Positions 51,621 through 61,400 of a stretch of 64,000 bases of DNA are shown piece after piece (position 1 is the first letter of the stretch; each line of letters begins with the position of its first letter). Source of the DNA: Streptomyces sp. SLBN-118 (GTDB lineage Bacteria; Actinomycetota; Actinomycetes; Streptomycetales; Streptomycetaceae). The stretch spans positions 930,001 through 994,000 of the forward strand of contig NZ_VFNP01000002.1 of assembly GCF_006715635.1 (NCBI RefSeq). The letters are read 5' to 3'. Position numbers and translations under genes: made by a program. The notes beneath the pieces were generated by a model. It worked only from the letters and a program-made list of their open reading frames with translations, had not been told where the DNA came from and made no database searches.

Positions 51621-51632
51621 CTGCCCGGATAA
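51621..51632 (-). repeat. Right terminal inverted repeat of the element
   Basis: CTGCCCGGATAA on the plus strand, the exact complement of the left end. Outside it the rhodanese coding sequence (VVLDT on the minus strand) resumes at once. Confidence 0.8.
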
Positions 51633-51762
51633 CGGTGTCGAGGACGACGAATCCGGGGTCGCCTCCGGCCGCGAGTGCCGAGGCGACATCGGAGACATCG
51701 GCGTGGAAGGCGAGGCTCGCTCCGAAGTACGCGGCAGCAGCGGCGGGCAAGGCCACGGGCAC
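51633..51762 (-). pseudogene. Rhodanese-like gene, 5' part
   Basis: The minus-strand frame reads LPAAAAAYFGASLAFHADVS, then DVASALAAGGDPGFVVLDT, directly up to the element boundary: the N-terminal third of the rhodanese whose remainder is at 44136-44455. The reading can begin at GTG 51762 or TTG 51750, but no ribosome site is seen. The neighbouring deletion that removed most of the AsnC gene may also have removed the original start. Confidence 0.75.
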
Positions 51763-51779
51763 GCGGAGGACGGCATTCG

Positions 51780-51947
51780 CAGTGTTCGGCGTCGCATGTC
51801 ACCGGCGACGACTGCTTCGTCCTCAAGGTCGCGACGCGCTCGATGACCCATCTCGAGGAAGTCTCCGGAAAGATCGGCGCGCTGGGGTCGGTCACCACCA
51901 GCGTCGTCCACTCCTCGCCACTGCCCCGGCGCGCGATCAGCCGCTGA
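51780..51947 (+). pseudogene. Lrp/AsnC-type regulator, C-terminal remnant
   Basis: Reads SHVTGDDCFVLKVATRSMTH, then LEEVSGKIGALGSVTTSVVH and SSPLPRR before TGA 51947. This is the unmistakable end of an AsnC-family RAM domain, about 55 of the usual 150 residues. The DNA-binding domain and promoter are missing; only 17 bases separate it from the rhodanese 5' fragment. In an intact locus the regulator would start divergently from the rhodanese, so a deletion of several hundred bases is likely. Its end overlaps the convergent sbcC end by 11 bases. Confidence 0.75.
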
Positions 51948-54900
51948 GCGGTGCCGAGCGGAGCAGCGCGACAGAGCCCCGCCGCTCCTTGACGATCTCC
52001 AGTTGGACAGGGATCCGGCGGCGCAGATCGGCGACATGACTGACGATGCCGACGCTGCGGTCCCGTTCGCGCAGCGAGTCGAGGACGTCGAGCACCTCGT
52101 CCAGGGTCTGCTCGTCCAGGCTGCCGAACCCCTCGTCGATGAAGAGGGTGTCAAGCCGTACGCCCCCGGCCTCGTCCGTGACGACATCGGCGAGGCCGAG
52201 CGCCAGGGCGAGTGAGGCGAAGAAGGTCTCGCCGCCGGAGAGCGTCGCGGTGTCGCGTTCGCTTCCGGTCCAGGCGTCGACGACATGCAGACCGAGCCCG
52301 GAGCGCTTGCCGCCGGACCGGGTGTCGCTGTGCACCAGGGTGTAGCGGCCTGACGACATGCGCTGCAGCCGTACGGTCGCCGCGGCCGCGACCTGTTCCA
52401 GGCGGGCCGCGAGCACGTACGACTCCAGGCGCATCTTGCGTTCGTTGTCGGCGGATGTGCCGGCGGTGAGAGCGGCGAGCCGGGCAACCCGGTCGTACCC
52501 CTCGCGCAGCGGGCCCAGCCGGAGTACTTCCGCCGCGGCCTGGCGCGACAGCTTCGCCAGCTCTGAGCACCGCTCGCGGGCGGCGGCGAGCAGGGAAGCG
52601 GCATCGCGAAGTGCCCGCTCGGCATTGTCGTGGGCGGCTCGGACGGCTTCCGGGTCGGCGGGCGGATGCTCCGCGGCTCTGCGGGTGTCCGCCTCGGCCA
52701 GCCGGTCGGCGACGGCGGCCGCCTCAGTCTGCCAGGCGTCGATGCGGTGCTGCAGGTCGCGCTGCTCAGCGGCTGAAAGCAGAGCGGCCGCGGCGGCGCG
52801 CGGCGTGTCGAACCCGGCCCGGAACGCGGCGTCGGCCAGCCGGTCGTCGGCCTCCTTCAGCCGCTGCGCGGTGAGGTCGAAGGACCGTACGGCGTCGGCG
52901 GCACCGGCGAGCAGGCGCACTCTGCGCTCCAGCAGCGCGGCATGCTCGGCGACGCTGCCCGCGTCACCCCGGGCCCGGGCCACCTCGCTTTCCAGGGCGG
53001 CCTGTTCCCGGTCGAGTCCTTCGCGCTGCGAGGTCCGCGCCGCGACGCGCCGCTCGGCCTGCTGCTGTACGGCGAGGCGCTTCTCGTGCTCGCGCTCGGC
53101 GCGGTCGAGCGCCTCACGCGCGTCGTGCATACCGGAGGCGACGTGGTGCGCGTGACGGTGCTCGCGCTCCAACTCCTCGACGAGAGCGAACAGTTCGGCG
53201 GCACCAGGGTCCGTGCCGGTGCCGTCCGACGCATCACCCGGCCGACCAGCCGCGGCATCAGTCCCCGTACCCGCGGTCACCGGCTCCCCACCATGCACCG
53301 CGGGGCCCGGATCCCCGACCGGCTGTGAGCCCGGGGACTGTGTGCGCGCCTCGTCCCGCGCAGTCGTGAATGCCTCGCGCACTACCGCCAGTTCACGTTC
53401 TGTGTCTGTCTTGTCCGCGTCCGCGCGTGTGTAGTCCCGGTACGCCGTGTCCTCGGCCGCGCGGTCGACGTGCTCCGCGCCCGCCCGCGCCGGGGCCGGA
53501 TGCTCGGCCGAGCCACAGACCGCGCAGGGTGCGCCGGGGACCAGACCTGTGGCCAACTCCGCCGCGATGCCCCGCAGTCGGCGTTCCTTCAGGTCGAGCC
53601 AGCTCTCGCGGGCGGCGCTCGCGCGCTCGCGAGCCGTACGCAGCCGCTCCTCCATCTGTGCTGTGCGTGCCGCCAGTTCGTCCCGTTCACGGGCCGCCCG
53701 GGCCCTGCGGCGCGCGGGGTCGATCTTCCCCGCAAGGTGTTCCGCGCGCGTCGCCGCCTCCTGCGCAGCCGCGATCCGTTCCTGGTAGGTCCGCCGGACC
53801 GTGTCCCAGTCCGCCAGCCAGCTCGCCGCGTCCTGAAGAAGGTCCTCGTCCGCCCGGGCCTGACGGTCGAGGTCCGCCCGCTCGCCGGTGAGCTCCGCGC
53901 TGCGCCGCTCCGCGCGGCGGGCCGCTTCCAGGCCGCCCAGTTCCTGGCGCAACTTCCGCTCCAGGGCCGTCAGCTGATCCGCGCCCGCGTCCCTGAGCTC
54001 AGGCGGCAGCCCGGCGCGCGCCCGGTCACGGTCGCCATGCGCGGCGCCGTGCTCCCGCTCGGCGTCGTCCCGCAGTCTCAGGGCGGGCTCCACGAGCTCC
54101 GCCTTGCGGGCCCGCTCCAGTGTGGCCCGGAGGTGGTCCCGCTCGGGACGCCGCGATTCCAGGGCTTCGCCCCGCGCTCGTGCGTCCTCGTATCTCGACT
54201 GCAGCCTGGCCAGTTCGTGCTCGGCGTCCAGGGCGTGGCGAGCAGCCGCCTGCCGGCTTTCCGCCGCGGCCAGGGCGCAGTGGGCGATGTCCAGCCCCTC
54301 TCGGGCACCCGAGCGGGCGACGGCCGCCCACTCCAGGGCGGCCGTGGCGAGTCCGGGATCCCCCGGCTGCTGCCGCGGGGGCGGCCAGTCCCCCGCCGCC
54401 GTGCCCGCGGCCTGCTCCATGCGGTGGGCGATCGCGAGGAGGCGTTCGTCACCGGCTCTCACCTGTTGTTCGGCGGCGCGCCGCCGGTCCGCCAGGCGCT
54501 CCTCGACCGCGGCGAAGCGGCGTGTGTCGAAGAGCCGCCCGAGCAGCTTGCCGCGCGCCTCCGCGTCGGCGCGCAGGAAGCGGGCGAAGTCCCCCTGCGG
54601 CAACAGCACCACCTGGCAGAACTGGTCGCGGCTCATCCCCAGAAGCTGCGCGATCTCCTCACCGATCTCCTGGTGGGAGCGGCTCAGCGCCTTCCACGCG
54701 CCTTCCTGGGCGTCGTATTCGCGCAGCCAGCTCTGGGCCCGTTCGGTCGTGAACCCTTGTCCGTTCTTCTTGGGGCGCAGCTGGGCAGGCCGTCGCCGGA
54801 TCTCCAACCGCCGTCCCCCCACGGTCAGTTCGAGGCAGACCTCGGTAAAGGTCCCCGCCGCCGCGTGGTCGCTGCGCAGCGAGGCGCCGGGAGACTGCCG

Positions 54901-55077
54901 CGCGCCGGGCACCGCCCCGTACAGGGCGAAGCACACGGCGTCGAGGACGGACGTCTTGCCCGCTCCGGTCGGGCCGTGCAGGAGAAAGATCCCGGCCTCG
55001 CAGAGCGCGTCGAAGTCGACTTCCTGGGCGGCTGCGAAGGGGCCGAAGGCGGTGAGGCTCAGCCTGTGCAGTCTCAC
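51937..55077 (-). CDS. sbcC: SbcC-type nuclease ATPase subunit
   Basis: A 1046-residue SMC/Rad50-like ATPase of the SbcCD double-strand-break and hairpin nuclease. The N-terminal half has FGPFAAAQEVDFDAL and Walker A HGPTGAGKTSVLDAV. Long coiled-coil arms flank a zinc-hook Cys pair (APCAVCGSAEHP, around residue 520). The C-terminal half has the ABC signature LSGGETFFASLALALG and Walker B LDTLFIDEGFGSLDEQTLDE. The start is GTG 55077, overlapping the sbcD stop (GTGA). Length is typical. A low-complexity Gly/Thr-rich insert lies just after the hook (about residues 585-620). Confidence 0.95.
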   Translation of the reverse strand: MRLHRLSLTAFGPFAAAQEVDFDALCEAGIFLLHGPTGAGKTSVLDAVCFALYGAVPGARQSPGASLRSDHAAAGTFTEVCLELTVGGRRLEIRRRPAQLRPKKNGQGFTTERAQSWLREYDAQEGAWKALSRSHQEIGEEIAQLLGMSRDQFCQVVLLPQGDFARFLRADAEARGKLLGRLFDTRRFAAVEERLADRRRAAEQQVRAGDERLLAIAHRMEQAAGTAAGDWPPPRQQPGDPGLATAALEWAAVARSGAREGLDIAHCALAAAESRQAAARHALDAEHELARLQSRYEDARARGEALESRRPERDHLRATLERARKAELVEPALRLRDDAEREHGAAHGDRDRARAGLPPELRDAGADQLTALERKLRQELGGLEAARRAERRSAELTGERADLDRQARADEDLLQDAASWLADWDTVRRTYQERIAAAQEAATRAEHLAGKIDPARRRARAARERDELAARTAQMEERLRTARERASAARESWLDLKERRLRGIAAELATGLVPGAPCAVCGSAEHPAPARAGAEHVDRAAEDTAYRDYTRADADKTDTERELAVVREAFTTARDEARTQSPGSQPVGDPGPAVHGGEPVTAGTGTDAAAGRPGDASDGTGTDPGAAELFALVEELEREHRHAHHVASGMHDAREALDRAEREHEKRLAVQQQAERRVAARTSQREGLDREQAALESEVARARGDAGSVAEHAALLERRVRLLAGAADAVRSFDLTAQRLKEADDRLADAAFRAGFDTPRAAAAALLSAAEQRDLQHRIDAWQTEAAAVADRLAEADTRRAAEHPPADPEAVRAAHDNAERALRDAASLLAAARERCSELAKLSRQAAAEVLRLGPLREGYDRVARLAALTAGTSADNERKMRLESYVLAARLEQVAAAATVRLQRMSSGRYTLVHSDTRSGGKRSGLGLHVVDAWTGSERDTATLSGGETFFASLALALGLADVVTDEAGGVRLDTLFIDEGFGSLDEQTLDEVLDVLDSLRERDRSVGIVSHVADLRRRIPVQLEIVKERRGSVALLRSAPLSG

Positions 55078-56240
55078 CCGGCCACCTCGCGTACGCCGCC
55101 GTCCACCCGTACGTCGTCGAAGGCGCCGCGCAGGACGGTGCGTTCCGGACCGTCCGGCCCGCTGCCGCCCCGCACATGGGCCACGAAGTCCTCGGCGATC
55201 TGCTGGTCGTCGCGTCCCTTCAGCCTCTGTGCGTACGAGACGATCTCGTCCACGTCGGACCGCTCGGGCTCGAAGACCAGGCTGAGGGTGTACGGGAACC
55301 GCTCGGCCAGGCGCGCCATCGGCTCGGCCGGGCGGACGGCGTCGGTGAGGGTGGCCTCCACGAACGACTCCTCGTGAGCTGCGAGCGCCGGGTCATCGAG
55401 CAGTTCTTCGAGCGGTCCGCGCAGCCGGGCGAGCGGCCGCGGCACGGGACAGTCGATGCGTTCGGCCTCGATCTCACCGTGCGCGCCGAGGTCGATGAGC
55501 CACATCGTCTTGCGGTGGTTGGTCTCCGAGAAGGAGTAGGCCAGCGGTGAGCCGCAGTAGCGCACCCGCTCGGTGATGGTCTGGCAGCCGTGCAGATGAC
55601 CGAGGGCGGCATAGTCGACGCCGTCGAAGACCCCGGCGGGCACCGCGCAGACGCCTCCGACGGTGATGTCCCGCTCGCTGTCGCTCTCCTGACCGCCCGC
55701 CACGAAGGCGTGGGCGAGGACGACGGATCTGGTCCCCTGCTCCCGGGTCGCGAGGTCGGCGCGCACCCGCTCCATCGCCGCGCCGATGACGGGCTCATGT
55801 CCCGCCTTCTCGGTCCTGAACTCGTCCTTCACCAGGGCGGGTTCGAGATACGGCAGTCCATAGAAAGCCACCTGGCCGTGCGGGTCCTCCAACAGCACCG
55901 GTGTGGCGCATCCGGCCGGATCGGTCCGCAGATGGATCCCGGCGCGCTCGATCAGCCCCGACCCGACACCGAGGCGGCGCGCCGAGTCATGGTTCCCGGA
56001 GATCATCACGGTGGGCACACCGGCGGCGGCGAGCTGGTGCAGCACCCGGTCGAACAGCTCGACGGCGGCGAGCGGCGGCACCGCCCGGTCGTACACATCT
56101 CCCGCGACCAGCACCGCGTCCGCATCGCGATCGCGGACCGTCGCCACCAGGTGGTCGAGGAACGCGGCCTGGGCGTCGAGCATGTTCACCCGGTGGAACG
56201 AGCGTCCCAGGTGCCAGTCCGACGTATGCAGGAATCTCAT
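55074..56240 (-). CDS. sbcD: SbcD-type exonuclease subunit
   Basis: A 388-residue Mre11-like metallophosphoesterase. Phosphoesterase motifs are intact: SDWHLGR (Asp, His), GDVYDRA, SGNHDSARRLG, and later LAHAFV and LGHLHGC. It is followed by the C-terminal DNA-binding and capping region. It forms the nuclease partner of SbcC, processing blocked or hairpin DNA ends. The start is ATG 56240. First gene of the sbcDC operon, with the four-base overlap enforcing coupled expression. Confidence 0.95.
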   Translation of the reverse strand: MRFLHTSDWHLGRSFHRVNMLDAQAAFLDHLVATVRDRDADAVLVAGDVYDRAVPPLAAVELFDRVLHQLAAAGVPTVMISGNHDSARRLGVGSGLIERAGIHLRTDPAGCATPVLLEDPHGQVAFYGLPYLEPALVKDEFRTEKAGHEPVIGAAMERVRADLATREQGTRSVVLAHAFVAGGQESDSERDITVGGVCAVPAGVFDGVDYAALGHLHGCQTITERVRYCGSPLAYSFSETNHRKTMWLIDLGAHGEIEAERIDCPVPRPLARLRGPLEELLDDPALAAHEESFVEATLTDAVRPAEPMARLAERFPYTLSLVFEPERSDVDEIVSYAQRLKGRDDQQIAEDFVAHVRGGSGPDGPERTVLRGAFDDVRVDGGVREVAG

Positions 56241-56282
56241 GATCCCCGAGCGTATCGGTGGGGTCTGACATCACGGGCGGCT

Positions 56283-56909
56283 TCAGGCGTCTCCATACGC
56301 CTCGCCCCCCAGCTCCAGTCCTGCCGTCCCCGCCGTGGCGTCGGCCAGCCAGCCGCGGAAGGCGTCCACATCGGCGTCCGGCAGCCCGATCTCGATCGTC
56401 ACCGCATCCCCGTACCGCACCTCGCGCACGGTGCGACCGGTCGCCCGCAGATCGTTCTCCAGCTTGCCCGCCCGCTGGTGGTCGACGGTGACGGTGGCCA
56501 GCCGGAAGCGCAGCCGGGTGATGGTGCCGAGCTCGTCCAGGGCCTCGCCGACGACTCCGCCGTACGCCCTGATCAGCCCGCCCGCGCCGAGTTTCACGCC
56601 GCCGTAGTACCGGGTCACGACGGCCACGGCATATCGAACATCGCGCCGCATCAGCATCTGCAGCATGGGCACACCCGCCGTGCCGCCGGGCTCGCCGTCG
56701 TCGCTCGCCTTCTGTACGGAGGCATCGGCGCCGATGACATACGCGAAGCAGTTGTGTGTGGCGGTCGGGTGCTCCCTGCGGATGCGTGCGACGAAGGCCT
56801 GCGCCTCCTCCTCGGTCGCGGCGGGCGCGAGCGCGCAGATGAAGCGCGATCTGTTGATCTCGGTCTCGTGCACGCCCTCGCGGGCGACCGTCCGGTACTG
56901 CTCCTGCAT
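56283..56909 (-). CDS. YigZ/IMPACT-family protein
   Basis: A 208-residue UPF0029 protein. The N-terminal IMPACT domain contains NRSRFICALAPAATEEEAQA, THNCFAYVIG, SDDGEPGGTAGVPML and VVTRYYGGVKLGAGGLIRAY. A C-terminal DUF1949-like ferredoxin-fold follows (VDHQRAGKLENDLRATG). The eukaryotic homologue regulates Gcn2; bacterial members are thought to bind ribosomes or nucleic acid, and the function is not firm. The start is ATG 56909. It stands alone upstream of sbcDC in the same direction, 42 bp away. Confidence 0.9.
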   Translation of the reverse strand: MQEQYRTVAREGVHETEINRSRFICALAPAATEEEAQAFVARIRREHPTATHNCFAYVIGADASVQKASDDGEPGGTAGVPMLQMLMRRDVRYAVAVVTRYYGGVKLGAGGLIRAYGGVVGEALDELGTITRLRFRLATVTVDHQRAGKLENDLRATGRTVREVRYGDAVTIEIGLPDADVDAFRGWLADATAGTAGLELGGEAYGDA

Positions 56910-56985
56910 CCGGCCACCCTATGCGCCTGCCCAGGACAAGAACGCGGAGGGGAATGCTCCGCGCGGGCCGCCCGTTGTCGGGTGC

Positions 56986-57393
56986 ATGGACGCAGACACA
57001 GAGACGATTCGCAGGATCCTCACCTCCACGGGCGACACCTGGGCGGTGGTCGGCCTGTCGAGCAACCGGTCACGGGCGGCGTACGGGGTCGCCGACGTCC
57101 TGCAGCGCTACGGCAAGCGCATCGTCCCGGTGCACCCCAAGGCGGAGACGGTCCACGGCGAGGAGGGGTACGCGACGCTCGCGGACATTCCCTTCGACGT
57201 CGACGTGGTCGACGTCTTCGTCAATTCGACCCTCGCGGGTCAGGTCGCGGACGAGGCGGCGGCGATCGGCGCGAAGGCGGTCTGGTTCCAGCTGGGCGTG
57301 ATCGACGAGGACGCCTATGAGCGCACCCGGGCGAGCGGCCTGGACATGGTGATGGACCGCTGCCCGGCGATCGAGATCCCCCGGCTGGGCTAG
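56986..57393 (+). CDS. CoA-binding domain protein (YccU family)
   Basis: A 135-residue CoA_binding_2 Rossmann protein: WAVVGLSSNRSRAAYGVADV at the nucleotide-binding turn, KRIVPVHPKAETVHGEEGY, DVVDVFVNSTLAGQVADEAA, AVWFQLGVIDEDAYERTRA and the conserved ending MVMDRCPAIEIPRLG. Family members bind CoA or acyl-CoA; a catalytic role is unproven. Start ATG 56986. A small stem GCGGAG/CTCCGC (56944-56962) precedes it. It is divergent from the YigZ gene. Confidence 0.88.
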   Translation: MDADTETIRRILTSTGDTWAVVGLSSNRSRAAYGVADVLQRYGKRIVPVHPKAETVHGEEGYATLADIPFDVDVVDVFVNSTLAGQVADEAAAIGAKAVWFQLGVIDEDAYERTRASGLDMVMDRCPAIEIPRLG

Positions 57394-57537
57394 GGGGTGT
57401 CTTCCGGATCAGGCCGGATCAGCGAGCGGGGTCTGGTGCGTGCAGTTCCGCGAGCGGACTCGGGTTGTTCGGGTATGTACCACGTCCCCGGCAGGCGCCC
57501 ATACTTGCGCGTACCGACCACACGGGGGAGGCACCAG

Positions 57538-58401
57538 TTGGGGCAGCTGATTCGCACCCGGGACGGCCGGACTCTTGCCGTGGAGCACCAGGGGAATCCA
57601 CACGGCAGGCCGGTCTTTCTCTTGCACGGCACCCCGGGAAGCCGGCTGGGACAGGCTCCGCGCAGCGGACTGCTGTACCGGATGGGGGTGCATCTGATCA
57701 CCTTCGACCGGCCCGGGTACGGCGGGTCGGACCGATTACCGGGGCGGCGGGTCGCCAATGCCGCGAACGATGTCGAGACGATCGCCGACGAGCTGGGGCT
57801 CGACGAGTTCGCCGTCGTGGGGCGCTCCGGCGGAGCGCCGCATGCGCTGGCCTGTGCGGCTCTGCTGCCCAAGCGCGCGACGCGGACGGCTGCGCTCGTC
57901 GGGCTGGCCCCTCGGGATGCCCAGGGCCTCGACTGGTTCGAGGGCATGACCGAGTCCAACGTCCGGGAGTACATCAACGCGGCAGCCGGCCTTGGGCAGC
58001 TGGCCGCAGCACTGCGCTTCCGCGCGACAGCGATCCGGGCGGACCCGGCGGGCTGGGTCGCCGACATGCTCCGCCTGCTGCCGGAGTCCGACCGCGGGAT
58101 CGTCGCCGATGTCGGAATTCAGTCCATGCTGGTACGCAACTTCAAGGAAGCGTTGCGCAGTTCGGCCGACGGCTGGGTCGACGACATCATGGCGTTCAGC
58201 ACGGACTGGGAGTTCCGCCCCGAGGACATCAGAGCGCAAGTCCTGCTCTGGCACGGCGAGGACGATGTGTTCGCCCCCGTGCAGCACACGCGGTGGCTGG
58301 CCGAGCGGATTCCCGGCGCGCAGCTGGCGGTGAAGCGCGGGGCGGCTCACTTCGGTGCGCTGCAGGTCCTCACGCGTATCTTGAGCTGGGCCACCTCCTG
58401 A
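57538..58401 (+). CDS. Alpha/beta-fold hydrolase
   Basis: A 287-residue hydrolase: LIRTRDGRTLAVEHQGNPHG, VFLLHGTPGSRLG (oxyanion HG), FDRPGYGGSDR, the nucleophile elbow VVGRSGGAPHALACAA (Ser), WHGEDDVFAP (Asp) and RGAAHFGAL (His). It resembles epoxide hydrolase or haloperoxidase-like proteins of Streptomyces. The start is TTG 57538, because GGGGGAG lies eight bases upstream and the family's N-terminus begins there; an ATG at 57475 has no ribosome site. It ends six bases before the convergent fxsT-like gene. Confidence 0.87.
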   Translation: MGQLIRTRDGRTLAVEHQGNPHGRPVFLLHGTPGSRLGQAPRSGLLYRMGVHLITFDRPGYGGSDRLPGRRVANAANDVETIADELGLDEFAVVGRSGGAPHALACAALLPKRATRTAALVGLAPRDAQGLDWFEGMTESNVREYINAAAGLGQLAAALRFRATAIRADPAGWVADMLRLLPESDRGIVADVGIQSMLVRNFKEALRSSADGWVDDIMAFSTDWEFRPEDIRAQVLLWHGEDDVFAPVQHTRWLAERIPGAQLAVKRGAAHFGALQVLTRILSWATS

Positions 58402-58407
58402 GCGACC

Positions 58408-61400
58408 TCAGACCGGCTGTGGTTCGAGGTCGCGGTTGACGCGCCGCCAGGCGAGTGCCGCCTCGGTGATGGGATGCTTCACGCCCAGTTGTTTGGTGGC
58501 GGATGCGAGGGTCTCCGTACGTAGGTGCTGAGCCGCTTCTTCTTTGCCTGCCGAACGCAGTGTGATGGCGAGATTGGTCCGGCAGGCCAGCACATCCGGG
58601 TGCGTCGGCTCGTACCGCTCCAACAGCCCGTCCAGCGCGGCTCGTTCCCAGTGCTCGGCCTTGTCGTGCTGCCCCAGGTCACCGTAGGAGTTGGCGAGAT
58701 TGATCGCTGCGCACAGCGTGAAGGGATGGCGTGCGCCCAGCGCCCTCTCCAGCGCCGTACGGATCCCTTCGCCGGCTTCTGCCGCCTGAGCCGCGGCGTC
58801 GAGACCCCGCTGGTAGATGGTCACGTTGTTGCGGCAGGCCAGGGTGAAGGGATGGTCGTTGCCCAGCGTCTCGCGGTACCCGTCCAGGATTTGCAGGGCG
58901 AGATCCAGCGCCGCCTGTTTGTCTCCGACCGCCGAGTAGTCGGCGGCCAGGTTGAGCCCGCAAGCGAGAGCGTCGGGCACCTTGGGGCCGTACCGCCCCC
59001 GGTAGCGCTTGTACGTCTCCTCCGAGATGCGTTTCGCCTCGTGCGGTTCACCGGCCTTGCGCAGCGAGACCGCAAGGGACTTGGCGGTGCGCAGAACTTC
59101 CGGCACATCGGTGTTGAGTACGCGCTCGAACGCGGCCACGACCTCGCGCAGGACCTGTACGGAGGACCGGTACTCGCCGGTTTCCCGCAGGTCACGCGCG
59201 AGGTGACCCTTGGTCGTCAGGGTGAACGGATGGTCTTCTCCGAGCACTTCGCTGCGGCGCTCCACCGTCTTCTCGTCCAGCCTCCGCGCTCTGTCGCTGT
59301 AGCCGGTGAGCCGGTAGTCGATCGCGAGGTTGTTGGCCGCCATCAGAGTCCGTGGATGCTTCTCGCCGAATATCTGGCGGAATCCGTGATAGATCCGCCT
59401 GTCCCGCTCCAGCGCCTCGTCGAACCTCCCCAGGCCTCGCAGATCGGCGGCCAGGCTGCCGGTGGTGATCAGAATGCTGGGATGGTCGTCGTTCGGGTGG
59501 TCCTCGTGGAACACCTGGATCTGGCGGGCCAGGGTGTCCTCGTCCATGGCGTGGGCCTCGTGGTACTTCCCTTGTGCGCGCAGGGCGTTGGCCAGCTCGA
59601 AGCGCATGTTCAGGGTCTGGAGGTCGTTCTCGCCCAGCTCACGGGACCAGGTCTCGTTCAGCTGCGATCCCAGGACCCGCGCGGCCTCGAGTTCACCGCG
59701 CTTGAGCAGATAGCGGACTCGGTCGACCATCAGCTGCCGTACGTTCTCCTCGTCGCAGTCCGCGATGCCCGACGGATCGAGGTGGGGCCAGATCAGTTCG
59801 AAACTCGGCCAGCTCTTGGGGTCGTTGACGGGATTGTCCCTGTCCGCCCGCTCCGTCGGCCGGGCCTCGGCGAGAACGCGATGCACTTCGTGCTTCGCCC
59901 TTTCCTGTTCCTCCGGCGAGAGCCCGGCCCGGACCGCTGCCTGTACCAGACGGTGGATCTGGATTCTGCTGTCCTCCGGGTCATGGTCCACCTTGGCCAG
60001 TGCGAACCGGTTCAGGGTCTCGATGACCTTGCCCAGCATGTAACTGTCCCGCAGGTCGGGGTCGTAGGGCAGAAGCGACTGACGCATCGAGTCGCTCCAG
60101 ATCAGCTGCGTCGAGATCGGCTCCGCGGAGAAGAACGAGCACAGCTCCAGCAGCCGTACCGCTGCCCTGGACTCCTCCCGCAGCCGCGCGATCGAGATGT
60201 TCCAGGTCGCGCCGATCCGCAGGGAGTAGTCCTCGGGCTTGCCGAGGGAGAGGACCTTGGTGCTCTGCTCTTTCAGCTGCTCCACATACGAGTCCACCGG
60301 AGTGGCCGTCTCGGCGAGCCAGGCAGCCGCCACCTCCACCGCCAGGGGGAGGTCACCAACGGCTTCGGCGACCCGGCCGGCATCCCGGGAGGCCAGTTTC
60401 GACACCCGGCGGCACAGGTGCTCGACACTCTCCGGGCGTGTGAAGACCTCGACTTCCATCGGTTCCAGCCGTGTCGATCGCGGCTTGTTGCGGCAGGTGG
60501 CCAGGACATGGCCGTAGATGCCGGGGGACACCGGGCCGGTCTCCTCGGGGAGCAGCTTCAGCGCCCCGTCGAGATCCTCCACATTGTCGAAGATCAATAA
60601 CCAGCGGGAGTACGGTTCGCCCCTGCGCAGTGCCTGTACCGCGGCCTCGGCCGCCTCGGCGACCACGTCACCGGCCCTGAGGCCGAGCTCCGCGGCCAGC
60701 TCCGCAAGGGAGGACACCACACGATCGGGCTGTTCGGCCTCCACCCACCACACCAGGTCGTAATCGGCCCGGAACCGGTGGGCGTACTCACGGGCCACTT
60801 GCGTTTTCCCAACGCCCCCAAGTCCGTAGAGGACTTGGGGGAAGCGCTGGCCGGAGCGGGTGTCGCCGCGCAGCTGGTCGCGCAGTCGGTCGAGGACGGA
60901 GGCACGGCCGGTGAACCAGGAGTGGCGGGGCCGCAGATTCCAGACCTTGGGTACGGACCCCGGGTAGCGCACTCCGGCCGCCACCGGCCTGGACCCGGCG
61001 GCTCGTTCCCCCCGGTCCAGCGCGGACAGCAGCGCGGTCGCCGCATCCTCCTCGTCGAGCCGCACCAGGTCGATGCCCCGGATGCTGATGGGCAGATTGC
61101 GGCGTACCTCACCGACGCGGACCGGGACCAACTGGCGGCGGCCGGCGGAGGAATCGAGACTTGTGGAGGACTCCCAGAGACTCCCGTCCGGCTGAGCGTC
61201 GAGAAAGGCCTGCGAGACCACGGCGACCACGGTGTATGCCCCGGTGGACCCGAATTCCGCTTCGACGTCCGCGACCCGTCCCGAACGGATGTCCACCGGC
61301 ACCACGTTGAATCCGCTGCGGCTCAGGACCGATGCGAGCCAGTCGGCCCACAGCCGGTCCTCGGCCACATGGGGCAGCACCACATTGGACTGCGGAACAG

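Larger units (their letters stand above)
44456..51632 (+). mobile_element. Tn554/RIT-like element with three tyrosine recombinases
   Basis: A 7,177-bp insertion bounded by the 12-bp inverted repeats TTATCCGGGCAG (44456-44467) and its complement (51621-51632). Inside are three tyrosine recombinase genes that overlap head to tail, a small HTH/coiled-coil gene in the TnpC position and, facing them, an APH-like kinase. The organisation matches Tn554-type transposons and recombinase-in-trio elements, which transpose site-specifically through tyrosine recombinases. The element splits a rhodanese gene, and joining the flanks gives an uninterrupted VLDT-DSRSTESW reading. A 255-bp stretch (51366-51620) holds no recognisable gene. 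Confidence 0.85.

Noticed and set aside
58525..60600. 691-codon plus-strand frame across fxsT
   Set aside because: Antisense of TPR and NB-ARC coding sequence; no start context and no domain.
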